A stretch of DNA of 64,000 bases from Sphagnum compactum. Taxonomy: Eukaryota; Bryophyta; Sphagnopsida; Sphagnales. This document shows positions 22,093-35,042 of this stretch, in pieces. Location: positions 18,720,875 through 18,784,874 of the forward strand of contig OZ234495.1 in NCBI GenBank assembly GCA_965153455.1, read 5' to 3'. How positions within the stretch are numbered: position 1 is the first letter of the stretch; each line of letters opens with the position of its first letter. Under the pieces are notes generated by a model that had not been told where the DNA came from, did not search any database, and was given only the letters and a program-made list of their open reading frames with translations. The translations under genes and the position numbers were made by a program.

Positions 22093-25000
22093 AAGTGTAC
22101 CATTTGCATATCATGTTTGTGTTGGTGAATGATGAACATTTTGAAATGTGAACAATGTAAAATATGACGGATTATTGTTTTAATTAGACTTGAATTAGTT
22201 GTTAAAGTATTTTAGATGTCCTCATGATGTGCATATTTTGTGTTGGTTTTTTAAATGAATGCATGTTACCAATGAAACTATTGTTGATTATGTCATTTCA
22301 TTGTTTTGAATGCATTCAAGGTATCTGATTGCAATTTTGAAGGTGGACTTGATGTTGGGCATTATAACTTAATGAATGGCAAATGTTCCCAAATATGGTT
22401 GTTAAATATGATATCACTTAATTTTATGTATTATTGATGTAAACCTACAAAACTTTATTAACAAAAGCACCAATTGTTAAAACCCAATCAAACAAAATAA
22501 AAGAATAGACACCCACCCCAAAGGGGAAAGGGAGGGGGGGAAAAAAACCAACTCCAAACCAAGAGTCAACATCCAATAGTGCAAACACACCACTGGGTGT
22601 TGCAAAAGAAATCAACAACGACCTGTCAAAATGAATCAAAAAACCAATCTAAGACCTAAAACCTTCATTGATTATGTAAAGCATACCTACCAAAGAGATG
22701 AGTAGGAAACTTGAAAAAGCATCCAGCTTAGCTAGATCTCCCTAGCAACAACAATTCGTTTCAATCTGATAACCGCTTGGATTTTCTATAAAATCATTAA
22801 CACCCTTTGTCTATAAAATGAATGCAAATTTTTACAAAGGAAGGCTTCCAAAGTCCAAACCCTTTGGCTAACCATGTTATGTTCACACATAGATGAAAGA
22901 AATTGTCAACTTGCTAGTGTAAGCACCTAAATACCTTTGCGGCAAGTGGGCAAAACACATCATTAGTGTGTTGATCATAGTGCATTCCATCCTTTGCCTA
23001 GGCCGCAATCATTGCAACAACCCCCTAAAAACTAACAATTCTTGTAACTAAATCTAATCAAGTGGGATGAATGATGATAACATCCATAAAAGTGCGAACC
23101 CCATTTGAAAAGAGCATGATATCAACCTATGAATGGGAGGACTAGAAATTGGGTGATGGAAGGACATGTGTTTATTCACACAAAGTATGAAACTCGACAT
23201 CTTTGTAAATGGGAACAAGAACATCCCAAATAACATTGTGTTTCCCCCCATGTGCACATTATAAAAGGTGTATCCCTATTAAGTCTATAGGTTGACCACA
23301 AATGCACTAAACTAAGCTATGATAGTCATGAACTATCATATGAAAGAGGCCCAACCTAGTTCGCAATGCTAAAGAAAAGACATTTGACGCCATATGAAAT
23401 GACGGGATGATTAGGCAAACAAAAAGTTAGGCACCCGAACCCAAGCCTATACATTATTTAAAACAGGCATGATGAAGATTAAAATACATGTTCAAAATGA
23501 TGTTAATAAGGATTACTTATGTAAACTATCATAAATGTTCTCTTGAAAACAATCAACACCCCTCCCTAAAAAATGTTTCAAATGAAGGATGCAAACATGA
23601 GCTACTAAAAGAAGAAGGTTGCATGCCAACCTTAAGTGGCCCTAAAATGGAAATGAACCTAAAATGTTGGCCCCTATAGCTTTTAATAGAAAAGGGTGGC
23701 AATCTTGCACAAATATGGAAACAATGACTAGGGCCACAAGCCCCCAACTCCCCCAGTAAGTTGCCAAGGCAATGGTCGTGATAAAAATGAAAGTTATCCC
23801 TCTTTTAAAGATCAGAAGATCGGCATGTTGACAAACTAAGGGAACCTTCAAGCATTTTTAAAAATTCAGTCCCAAAACCCGTTGAATTTTTTTAATGAGG
23901 GCCCAATCAAAAGAAGCCAATTAATGCACTAAAATTTTGAAAAGGGGAGGGGGGGAAGGACAATGAAGAAGATAAGATGACTTTTGAACAAAACACCCCA
24001 AAAACAATTCTTGAATGTCCCCTAACTTCAAAAGTGCTTCAACATGGCACACATCCTTGTTTAAGCCCTTCTATAGGAAGGACAATGCAAAGGAAGGGGA
24101 ATCAAAAGGAATGCCAAAACCTTAATGTTATGTAAGGGGTGCAAAAACATGCAAGAAGGGAATACCTAATAGGCAAACCAAAAGGGACTAAGCGGTGCAC
24201 TTACTTGGTTGAACCATTAACCTCACCAAACCCAATTGAGATGCAAAATAATTAAATGCGTGACGAGCAATAAAAGCAGGATTGATGATGTTGGTATTAT
24301 TAACCACAAAAATGAATAAATAAGAGGGGAAAAGGTCCATTGACCTATGAAAGGCTTGAAAATGAACAAGGGCAAAAAAAGGCCCACCTAGTGGATGGCC
24401 CTAACAGGTGCCAATGGAAGAATGATCACATTTCCAAGATCACATTTCCAAGAAAGGAATGATGATTGCAATAAATAGGGAACTATGGGGCACGAAATGA
24501 ATGTACAAAAACGATGATCTAGGCGATAATTAATTGCCCACCGCATAGAGTTCCTAAAATATAACCATACAAAATATTGTGTTGAAAACATTCACAACAT
24601 CCACCTACAACACCACCCACTCAAGGTGGATATCCAAGATGGCCTTAATACCATGCACCACTATTTCACACCCTCTTGTAACTACAATGTTGAACTAATG
24701 GGGGGAATAAGTGAGTTGAAAATGTGTTGCAAAACTAAAGGCACAAGGTCCTCCTAACCAACCAATATAATTTTTTCCCATTATAATCAATTGAATGCCT
24801 TTAAAAGGTTTGGCCAACACCAAAAGTCATGCAACATTGAAGGTGCAAGCTATGTTCCCAAAGGTAAGTCCTAAACTGCAATGTAAAAACAAACAAAAAA
24901 TAATGGGGAAAATTTATTAGTTGAATCCTTTGGGTCAATGAATTTCAAAGGTATTCAAATACCATGTTTGAGGATGTGTATGAATGCCAACCTAAAAGAA

Positions 25001-27332
25001 TCCAAGGACAATTCCAAATATGCATCCAAATGAAAATCATCAAGGAATTTAAACATGGCAAAAAAATGTTTGAAGGATGGAAAACTTATAACATGTTAAT
25101 TATCACCAATGAAGTGGAAGCTAAGGGAAGAGGAACAAAGACTCTAATAACATAAACATATTTTCCAACATGCCCAAAGGTTGAGTTGAGGGGGAGCAAA
25201 AAGGGGCTTGAAGAGTTGGTGCAACCTCCTCATCACCCATTTAGAAGTGGTTTGAAAAACTTAACAACACCCTTTCAATGACAAATCCAAACCATGATGT
25301 GTAAAAGCAGCCCCACAATTGGAATAGGGGAAGTCATGCTAAGAAAGGGCATGATTCACATTCATACCATTCAAGGAGGGATTCATTAAACCATGAAACC
25401 AATAGGCCTTGGTTAGATGGGGCGGAGGAAGGAAGGGGACTAAAGAAAAAATTAAAATAACACAACAAAGAACAAGGGAGGTGAGGCAATGGAATCGAAA
25501 CCTTGGGAATGGTTATTCTAAAGAAAATCTAGTGAAGACCTTGGCCTCCATACCATTAATGAATTCCATGTTTGAAGATTACAAAACAAAGACTTTTCCA
25601 ACAATGAGATGTTTGCCAAGACCAAAAGTTTGGTTTGACATGGTTTTGTTGAAACTTGCAAGGGTAAAATCCTAGAAAAAAACAAAATATTTTTTACGAG
25701 GAGATAATAATTGCAAGGACAAATTCATGATTATTAACATTGTATTGCTTGGTCATTGAATGTTGTTGCTTCATGCAACAACAATTCATGGAGAGGTTGA
25801 CAAGCAAAAGTTTTACTATACCAACAAAAGCAAAAGACTAAAAGTGTTATGTTCATCTTTTGGGCATTTAGAAGACTTGACCTCCTACCACTATTGTTAT
25901 TTGTGCACCATCACCACCATGAACAACCCTCATCTTTTTCTCGGACTCCATGAAAATTCACACCTACCAATTCAAATCTACCACAAGACCCATCTCCAAA
26001 AGATTTATGATCCCACTACTGCAACATGTGCCAATTGCAAAGAGGTTTTCTCCAACACCATACTTTCTTCATGGTTGAGCAAATGGGGATTTAACATGTT
26101 TTGGTTTAATGCACAATGAATGTTATTAAAATAAATGCTAATATTTGCTAGTATGGATCTAAGGTGAATGACCCTAAATCCAAGTAGTAATTACACTTCT
26201 TGTTTGTGTTTTGTAAATTGTAAACCTAATATTAAAAAATAAATGTGTAACTCTATTGATAAATAAATAAATAATGTGTACATCATTATGTGTGCATTAA
26301 TTTGTAGGTTCCACACTAGATAAGGATCCACTCTAACAAAGTGTCAATACATATTACAGTTTGATTCGGTTTGAATAAATTAGTATTGGTCCATAGTCCA
26401 TATGATGTAAGATCCACATTATGTAACTTTGGATCCGTAATCAAAAGATTATGAAATATAAAAATAACACAAAATATTTTCAAATCCCAACAAACATATG
26501 ATCCCAATAAGGAAAGTGCATTTGACATCAAAAAATACATATAGTGTGAGGGGGGGAAATAATCTTACATCTACAAAATGCTCACAAACTAAACATCTTC
26601 CTTTTTCTAACAACCATGGTTACACTGAGGATAATTAAAATAACTATAAATATTATTGTTGTCCATCCACCATTACCATCATCTTATGTTTCATTCATCA
26701 ATAATGGTTGTTTCGCTCTAGCTTACAATTAATTATCTTTTTATAATTATCATCCTTCCTTCCGTGAGGATGATCTCGACACATTGATAGGTTGTTAGGT
26801 CTAGAGTTACAATCCATAACCATCGACTTCCATTTCATTAGCAACCTACTAACTAGTTAGCACAAGGTACCACTCTAAGCTTTCATTGAGCGAATGATTT
26901 CATAACCCTTTGTTTGCTTGGATGATGGAAATTAATTTCATAATCGCTTGATGTATGGATGAAAAAAAATAAACATCTCCATTCACATGAGGGATGGTTA
27001 TGTCCGGTAACCAATGCACTCTCACAAGTTACCTAGTCCAAAGCTAAATGCATGAAGGTATGCCATTGCCTCTATTGCCCCCAATAAATGATAAAATAAA
27101 TAAATAAATAAATTCTCTAGTGAGAGAAAATATGTCAAATTCCAGACTAGGTAGGTACCTCCTATTTTCCAGCGCAGTCTACAGGCTACCCCAGTTATCC
27201 GGTCATGATTGACCGGAAAATTTCTTGGCCAAGAGCGCGGAAGGGTTTAGGGTTTGCGCGAGTGCGACGGAATTGAGATTTGTTTTGTTCTTGTTGCCAA
27301 GGATTTTGGGAGGTTTTGGGTTTTGCGGAAAG
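22093..27332. other. Gene-poor AT-rich intergenic stretch
   Basis: About 5.2 kb without a splice-consistent gene. Between 22.4 and 25.7 kb the base order is oddly uniform (A- and C-rich on the + strand, many AAACC/CCAAA words), as in aged methylated transposon sequence. No recognisable domain survives in any frame. A 119-codon + ORF at 25760-26119 has a few CxxC pairs but no family match. An (AAAT)n run lies near 27095-27112. Confidence 0.4.
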
Positions 27333-28932
27333 ATGTTGCGAGTGCAAGTAGTGGCACGAAGCGGGAAGGACAGCATCAAAGGCGTGGTGGAAGTGTCTGA
27401 GGATGTGAGCTTCTCATCTTTCCTTCTTTGTTTCTTTGCTTCCCGATGTCGTGTTTTTTTCTCTTTTCTGTTTTTTTCCAGTATTTGGGAGTCTTCGCCT
27501 GAGTCCAAACTATGGCATATCAATTCGCGGATTGGTTTTTTGGATACCCATTTCACAGATTTCCCGAATAATGAATGCCAAGGGAACCCTGAACCCTAAA
27601 CCCTAAACCCATATTTCTCTCTCTCTTTCTCCATGGCTTTTTCTTGTCCTCTAGATGATCCTAGTACCTTACATAGTACATTCTTTCGAATGTACTGCAG
27701 GGCACTGTTGCTGACTTGAAGAATGCTATTCAGAGCTGCAGTAAGGTTACTTCCCTGCTTTTGATTATGGCTATGTTCTATCATTATTGTCTCATTTTCT
27801 CCCTTTTGTGGTTTATATTGCTGCACAGGTGAATTTGCAATTGTGCTCTACAGAAAAAGAGTCCTCATCAGATATATTGTTCATACTACAGATGCCAAGT
27901 ACTACCCAGAACGACAACGGTTGACTTTGCGTCTGGAGCCTGGACAGAGCCGCCCCACTGCGCGGGAAGGCAGTAAGAAGTTGAAGGACTATTTCAGCAA
28001 TGAAACCCCACAGGTTGTGTTCAAGGATTTGGGGCCTCAAAGTGCATACAAGACACTTTTCTTCTTCGAGTACTTTGAGGCCACTGATTATCTTCCCTGT
28101 GTTCTACTTCTTTCCACGGATTTACAGCTTCTTTGGTCTTCCAACTCGCCAAGTCACCCACCCTGTCCAGCTCTATGCCCTATTGCCTGGTGCTTTCACT
28201 ATGGCAAGTGGGAGTTTGAAACATTCTTCATCCATCACTTCAGCCATGCAACTTCTCCTCTTGCCAATTTGTATCGCAACTGCTTCTACTACTGGGCCTT
28301 TGGAGCATTCATAGCCTACTTTGTGAATCACCCTCTCTACACCGCAGTCAGCAAGGAGCAGATGTATATAGGATTTGCGGTTTCAGCTGTGAGCCAGATT
28401 TACAACTTCTACTGTCACATCATTTTGAAGAATTTGAGATCCCCAGATGGGAAGGGTGGATACCAGATTCCATCTGGGTTTCTCTCAATTATATTACATG
28501 CGCAAACTATACGACTGAATTGTATCAGTGGATTGGATTCAATATTGCCACACAGACCTTGGTAGGCTATCTGTTTCTCGGAGCTGCAGCTTACATCATG
28601 ACTGTCTGGACCCTTCAGAAGCACAAACGCTTGAGAAAGGTACTTTCTGGATTGATTGCATCCTTCCCATTTTTTGCACTGGACTCTCCATTCATGATTC
28701 TGCTCCTCAACATAGAAGGAACATGTCCCTCCAACAAAAATCCATGATCAAGGAGTTGTGATCTGTCTACATCAGTTTCTAAGTAGACTGTCTTAGAAGT
28801 CTTTGTCCTTCTAAAGGTGATCAAGTCAGTGGTACTGAGTATGCAAGGTTGAATGTGTTGCAGACTTTTGATGGCAAGGAAGGGTGGGCCAAGTACCCAA
28901 GGAGATGGGTGATTATGCCCCCTCTTTTGTGA
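27333..28932 (+). pseudogene. ECR: Very-long-chain trans-2-enoyl-CoA reductase (ECR/CER10/TSC13) with three frameshifts
   Basis: ER enzyme of the last step of fatty-acid elongation (trans-2-enoyl-CoA to acyl-CoA, NADPH). Exons: 27333-27404, 27701-27740, 27892-28639, 28864-28932, all with good splice sites and matching phases; the predicted length is about 308 residues, as in CER10. The N-terminal ubiquitin-like region (MLRVQVVARSGKDSIKGVVE), [39 protein letters not shown] and the C-terminal KYPRRWVIMPPLL are clear. The frame is broken three times: one extra base near 28074-28076, one missing near 28180, one missing near 28485. Protein similarity simply continues in another frame each time. 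Two conserved arginines read Trp (about 28218) and His (about 28235), both explicable as CpG transitions. It is either a young pseudogene or a real gene with assembly indels. Confidence 0.8.
27581..27610. repeat. Telomere-like CCCTAAA repeats in reductase intron 1
   Basis: GAACCCTGAACCCTAAACCC TAAACCC gives four adjacent heptamers, two of them perfect plant telomere repeats, within the first intron of the ECR locus. Confidence 0.8.
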
Positions 28933-29700
28933 AGGGTGAGCACTCTATCTGAACTGACACCAGTAATATCAGTTTTTGTGAACCTCAAAATACTACCAAC
29001 TTGTTTGAAGTTCAGGGTTTGTAGCCCCTTGATTAGGAAGGCTTTCAACACTCCATGTTTTGATCCCTATTCTTTCACCCTTGCATTGCTTTTAACATGT
29101 TATCAAAGCTTGCAAGTTGCAATGCATTAGGTGATACATGGGAAACTTAATCTGCATTGCAAACCCTTGATGCATGCTTCAGCTCGTATATGGCTTTCTT
29201 TCGTCTTGCATACAAAGTCTCTTTGTCAATCAACTTGGTAGCCATCGGGCTGGCTAATGTACACAATCTGCATTTAAAGTGCATTTAGCATCCATTTGGT
29301 GTATTTCAAAATCAAATGATGCTCCAATTGATAAAGAGTGTTTGCATGGAAGCAAATTTTGCAACAAATGCAAATTGTATATGTTGGCATGGCTATTATG
29401 TAACCAACAATATAGTCAAAAAATCCTTTTAAATATTTATCTAAAATTGACGATTCAGCCAAACACATTGTTGTTGGATAATCAAGTGCAAACACAAGTT
29501 TGAAGTGTAGTCTTCTCCACTAATTTGTGTGAATCCATGATGATAATTATGATCAAGTGTTTGTCATCAAGAAGGTAGGAGCTTGGTTGAAAGGGAACAT
29601 TGAACTAGAACTATGCACTTGTATCAATTTGGTGGGGAATTATTTTGTTGAGTAAATTGTCTAGTATCACACAGATTTTCCTCTAAAAATTTAACCTTGA
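28933..29700. other. Convergent 3' flank of reductase locus and CEP78 gene
   Basis: Holds the 3' ends of two genes transcribed towards each other. No coding exon, RNA gene or notable repeat was seen. Confidence 0.45.
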
Positions 29701-32700
29701 CTAGTTGAACTTGCCATTTTCCTTAGAGGGGTTGCTTGCAACAGAGCAAACTTCTCTTCTTGTAACATTGGTGGGTTCCTTAGTGGGTTTACAACTTATT
29801 CTATTTTGGGCATTTTTCTTGAGTGATTTTATAGGATTGCTAAGAACTTTATGTGAGCGCTCTAGTTGACACCGTTGCCCTGGATTCATGTATGTAGTTG
29901 GCACCTGCAAGTGAGTCTCATAGACAATTCGTCGATCAATGACCTCAAAGATAAGAAAACAATACCATGAGTTACATAAATTTTATGATGAATTTTATGG
30001 ATATATCACCCATTTTATGATGCACTCAATGGATTTGTCACCAACTTTTATAGTAAGCATTATGTGTAATAGATGAGGAGCAATTAAGTGGCATGAAAAA
30101 AGTGATGTGGGCACATTGTCCAAACAACACAATTTGCAAATTATTCACTATGCATTCATAAACCAAGTTGATATTAATCCCCATTGAGGAGCATGTAAGT
30201 GTGCAAATTAGCACCTGCTTAAGTTTGGCAACTGCTTGTTGAACAGCCCTTTCTATGGTAGTTTCCCCAGGTCCAAGCAAATGGTCAAGCCCATCTACAA
30301 CAACAAACAATGTATGTGGTTACGTAAGCATAATCTTTACAATGTGGAACAAAAGATAACAACAATTGATCTCAAGAACTTGAGGGATCTAACTAGTGGT
30401 CTATGTAACCAAGGCTTTACATTCAAACATTTTTCCTATATCTTCAACATGTGATACACTTACATATTAACTATAACCTAAGTTTAAAGAGTCGACTTAA
30501 CTAGTGGTCTTTGTAGCCAAGATGTCCCATTCAAACATTTTCCTACATCTTCAACACATGATACGCTTACTTACTAATTATAACCTAATCACCTAGTACA
30601 ATGAGTCTACATTTGCATCTACACTAGAAAGCAATTGTGTTGTGGCTATGCACACTGACAACTTCTTTCACAACTTGGAATTTACAATTGCATTCTTGTT
30701 GTGCACGTTGAATCATCTTCATTTTGAAATTGCCAAATTCAACTCAAAGGTTTAAATAAATGAATCACAAAACCAATAGTATGGAATTGCGATTGACAAA
30801 TTGGTGTAAATTTTCTCATCTTCCTAACCTACTACAATGGTTAATTGCATGGCGGATGGTGTCACCTTTAAGACTCAAAAGAGTTTCAGTCATCTCTATC
30901 ACAAAGTTATTCCACTCTATTTCTTTCCTCTCTTGAGGTGACAAAGAAGGAGCATGAGGTTGAGTTGTTTCTTTTGAAGACTTGTAAAATATCTTTTTGA
31001 CCTTCTTTTGTTGATATTTTTCACATGAGGTTTTACACAATCCATAAGTCTTGTGGCTTTTCTTAAGCCCTCCAATGTTGTTAGTTTTTGCCACCTTTGT
31101 TTGTTTCCTTAGTTGTTTTCTTTCACTTTCAAGCTTCGTATTTGAAATCAAGGCACCAAAGGCTTGAAGGCAAGAAGGGGAGCATGATGATATGGAACTC
31201 AATTGTTGATACAAAGGTTGTTGCGATATTTGATGATGCCTATTAACTGGAGTTGCCTTGATTTGTTTTTCTACCAAAAATTTATGGATGCCTTCATTGC
31301 TTGTTGCATCATTATCTTGGACATCAACTTCATAAAGTTTATTGCTCCATAGACAAGGAGTTGGGTGCAAGAGGCCTTGATTTTTCTTATGTGAAGGATG
31401 AGTTCCAGGTGACAATGACATGATATGGGCACTATAACAATTATCTTGCTCCCATGGTGTAATGAGGCCCATATTTTGCAACATGTCTCTAGTTTGTGAA
31501 CCTTTTTGAACAAAATAACTTCTTGGCTTAGAACTATAAACTTTGCTTGGACAAGCCATGGGCTTCCCACTAATCCCAAGTTGTTGACCATGAGATGTTA
31601 ACATTGGATGTTGCACATTGTCGTTCAAACATAAACATGATGTAGTTGTCTTCTTAACCACAAAAGAATTTGAGATACCTAAATATCTTGTTTTGACATT
31701 TTCGTACTTTGGAATCTTATGAATGTTTTGACTTGCTTTGAGAAGGGATGGTGGGCATGTTTGGAGACTTTGACTTTGAGAAGGAGTTTCAAGTTGACCT
31801 ACAATGTCACACATCTCATTGCTATCAGTAGTAGAAGATGGAAGAGCATTGATCAACCTTTTTTTATTTCTTATTTGGGTAATGGCACTATCCTTTGGTT
31901 TCACAATTTGATGTTGATCTTTGAATTGAGGTTTTGACCCAAATTTTTTTCTATCATGACTTGCTATCCTTTTTGTCATTTTTTTTGGGGTTGGTATTTT
32001 GCAAGAGCCCAAGTCATCTTCAAGTTGAAGCCAAAATGGGGCCCATATGTGAGAGAAAGCCATATAATGTTCTCCGCCTTCAAGAACTCCCAAACGATTA
32101 TCATTCTCATTGTTCCCACGCAAATCAACTAATTGCAAAACATTTATGTCTTTCATGATATCTAGTAAGGCCTTCGCTCCTAAACTTGTCAAATGATTGT
32201 TCCTTAAGTTTAAAGCTTTGATCCAAAGGCCCAAATGTCCATCAACACATCACAAAAGATCAACATGAAAAAATAAGATGCATATGTAATCACTACGTAT
32301 GTGATCTCTTGTTTATTGCCTAGTGATCCTATCTCATCTTCACAAATTATTATATAAAACATAATTAAATAAACAAAATAAATTCATCATATGGTGTGAA
32401 TTATACCCATGATGTGTTCAACTATGGAATTCTTCATACAAGTTATGGGGAACAAATGCATGTATAATGAAAAAAAACATTTGGTTAAATCCCAATTATA
32501 TTTTAAATCACAATAAAAAATATATCAATGCCCACAATCATTTGGTTCTATGACAAAAGTTGCAAACATATCTTGCAAGTGTTAACCAAATAACATCATG
32601 AAGAAATAGGAAGGTTACCAACAAGTGGAGCATTGGAACGCAATATAGGGGAGATTTCAATGATGAAAACATCAGTGAAAGCATTGTGGGAAAGATCAAG

Positions 32701-35042
32701 GGCCGTAACACCTTGGCCATCCGTTGTTGTTTTTGGTATGGCAAGCTTTGAATGTGTTGTGTTCATTGACCCTCGTAAACTAGCCTTCCAATTTGCATCC
32801 GTATTCCTTGCAACACTAACCTATATATAACGCATTATTGCCTCTTGAAAAAATTTGTCAATTTGTTCAACATAATTGTTCTTTCCTTGCATATTTTATT
32901 CATCGATTCATGAAACCAATGAATGTTACAATTTTATGAACTAGAAGTTATCATGGAGGATGAAAATTAATCCATTTTATGACTTTGGCCACAATGCAAA
33001 AAGTTTAGCCCAAGAATGAGATGTCCAAAAAAACTCCATAAAGGTGCACATTTACTTTGTAATGGAATTTTCTTTGCAAAAAATATGATGAACATTTGTG
33101 TCATATATCTTTTTAAACATAAAAGAAATAAATTGTGAGAGGTCATTTTTTTGTTTTTATATAGGATGAGGTTAATGTTTGATTAAGGAAAAATCCAAAT
33201 CACAAACCAAGCAAGTTTTCACATTCCCCTTGGTACATCCTTTTATCTTCATGATTGACCCCATATTGGTGTCCTTTTAATATGTTAAATATGTTAAGGA
33301 AGATGGTGGGAATTATGTTCAAGCCATTTTCTAGTTTGGGAATTTTGGATTTAATGACCTATCCTTCCACCATATAGAATATGACATTATTTATATTTTG
33401 AAACAAAGAAGTCTTAGTGGTGATGATGATACTACAAGTACTAATGATTGATTGCAATTTTGTACAATCTTTACAAGTTCTCACAAATGTAGTGAAATTT
33501 TGGCACAAGCTTGAACGACTTGGTCAAACATTCAAATAATTAGACATATGTAGGGTAACAATATGAAAATTATAAACACAAGTTATTCTAAGTTTCAAAC
33601 AACTTAGAACAATTGTTGATTATGTTACTCATTAATGTGTATTATGCTAATATACATGGTCTAGATATTGAATCACAAAAAGAAATTAAAAATGTAATTT
33701 TGTAGTTATTTTCAAGCTAATTACCAAGGAAAAATTCAACAAAAATTTAAACATGATAATGAAACTACAAATGGTTTAGTTAAGAAACCTTGATAATGGA
33801 GGATATTATAGTTACACTTGCATTTGTCAAGGCACAACTTGACAAATCCAAAATTTGCAATGGAACACAACTTTGTAGCCCTCCAGACTACACCAAACAA
33901 TAAATAAATGTGTAATTTTATATGCATTTTTTCTGTTATACAAATTATTTAACAAAATGTAGATGTTTTCACAATGTTACTTCAAAAGCAGTTAGTGAAA
34001 TAAATAGGAAACATATTAATAGAACATTTATAATATTCTACATAGTGAAAGATTGATGTAACCATCCAACTTTATAATCTCTAAATCCAAATGGGAATAT
34101 GTGGTATTTTTTCATGCACAAGACTTCAACCTCCATCTTATGGATTTTCATTTCATGTTTATTGTTAATTAATATTGTGGTTTTAATTTTGACTCCAAAA
34201 TATACTAGATGACATCCTATGAGTTAAGATCTCACATTTGACATCTTCTTAATGTTTGAATGCAAAAGCATACCAAGATTTGAAGTCTAACATCTCCAAG
34301 TCCACTATTTGCAAAAGAAAGCCTTTGAAGTGTCTTGGTATAACCTACAAATCACCATCAATGAGAAGTTCTTCAACAAAAATATGGTTTTAAAATTGAA
34401 ATTGTATATTGACCTTTATAGTCTTCATTCCCATCTAAGGTCATCTACATGCATCAATCTTCAAATTGTTGAAAGAGACTTTGAAATTACTTAAAGACTT
34501 TGAAATGAGTTTGAGATCTTGGTTCCATAAGCACAACCCAAGTTCCACATGTCGTATCCATCCTTCTATTGCATTTGCTAAAGCCCTGTACAATATGAGT
34601 TTCGAATTATCAAACTCATGTCATTTAACTCAAACCTTGACCATTGGATTAATTTAAAGGTATACCCACTATAGATGAGTTAAAGACCAATTCATGTCCA
34701 ATGTGGAGAAGAAATAATTTTGCATTGTAATTCAAAGAAAAAAACCCTTACTTTGTGAAGGTGGAAAGAGCATCAATCACCCTTTGATCTAAAGAATTAA
34801 ATCGCTTGTTAACTGTCAATGACAAAAAAAAATAGGTCAAATACCTGCTAAAGGAAAAAAGAATGGGAGCTTTTTGAAGGAAAATAAGGTTTGAAACTTA
34901 GTAAAAGAAAAAAAAGAATTGAAATTGTACCAATATGTAAGTGCTCAGGGTTGACAAAAAAACGCACAATAGTGATGGTTGTTTGTTTTAACAACTTTGC
35001 CATCACAAAAAGGTCTGGAAAATTTAGATCAACCAAATTCTT
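29701..35042 (-). CDS. CEP78: CEP78-like leucine-rich-repeat centrosomal/basal-body protein (N-terminal exon not found)
   Basis: CEP78 acts at centrioles and basal bodies, regulating the EDD-DYRK2-DDB1-VprBP ligase in animals. Nine reverse-strand exons join in phase: 35042-34931, 34812-34752, 34585-34491, 34344-34274, 33887-33789, 32820-32619, 32215-30833, 30294-30215, 29904-29701 (768 residues plus a missing start). Residues 1-270 are LRRs whose order and spacing follow animal CEP78. Examples are KALANAIEGWIRHVELG, LQRLSFANSGLGDVRLQIL, LQILDLSSCALTNASV, ANWKASLRG and the matching pair VALNLRNNHLTSLGAKALL / LVDLRGN. A single 1.38-kb exon then encodes a polar Ser/Lys/Gln-rich, probably disordered region, followed by a conserved-looking segment GLDHLLGPGETTIERAVQQA and a basic tail. 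The first exon(s) upstream of 35042 were not identified. Assignment rests on the LRR pattern; it could be another ciliary LRR protein. Confidence 0.8.
30388..30590. repeat. Tandem duplication of about 105 bp in a CEP78 intron
   Basis: CTAACTAGTGGTCTATGTAA...CATTCAAACATTTTTCCTAT...CTTACATATTAACTATAACC (30388-30480) is repeated with about 12% divergence at about 30495-30590. Both copies lie in the intron between the 460-codon exon and the 80-bp exon. Confidence 0.8.

Noticed and set aside
22440-24600. Possible retrotransposon on the minus strand, suggested by uniform A/C-rich composition
   Set aside because: No reverse transcriptase, integrase or gag motif could be read in any frame and no terminal repeats were found.
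25760-26119. 119-codon + strand ORF with CxxC pairs
   Set aside because: Cysteine spacing fits no finger family I know, composition is near background, and there are no flanking exons.
31271-31591. 106-codon reverse ORF
   Set aside because: It is an out-of-frame shadow of the long CEP78 exon (30833-32215).
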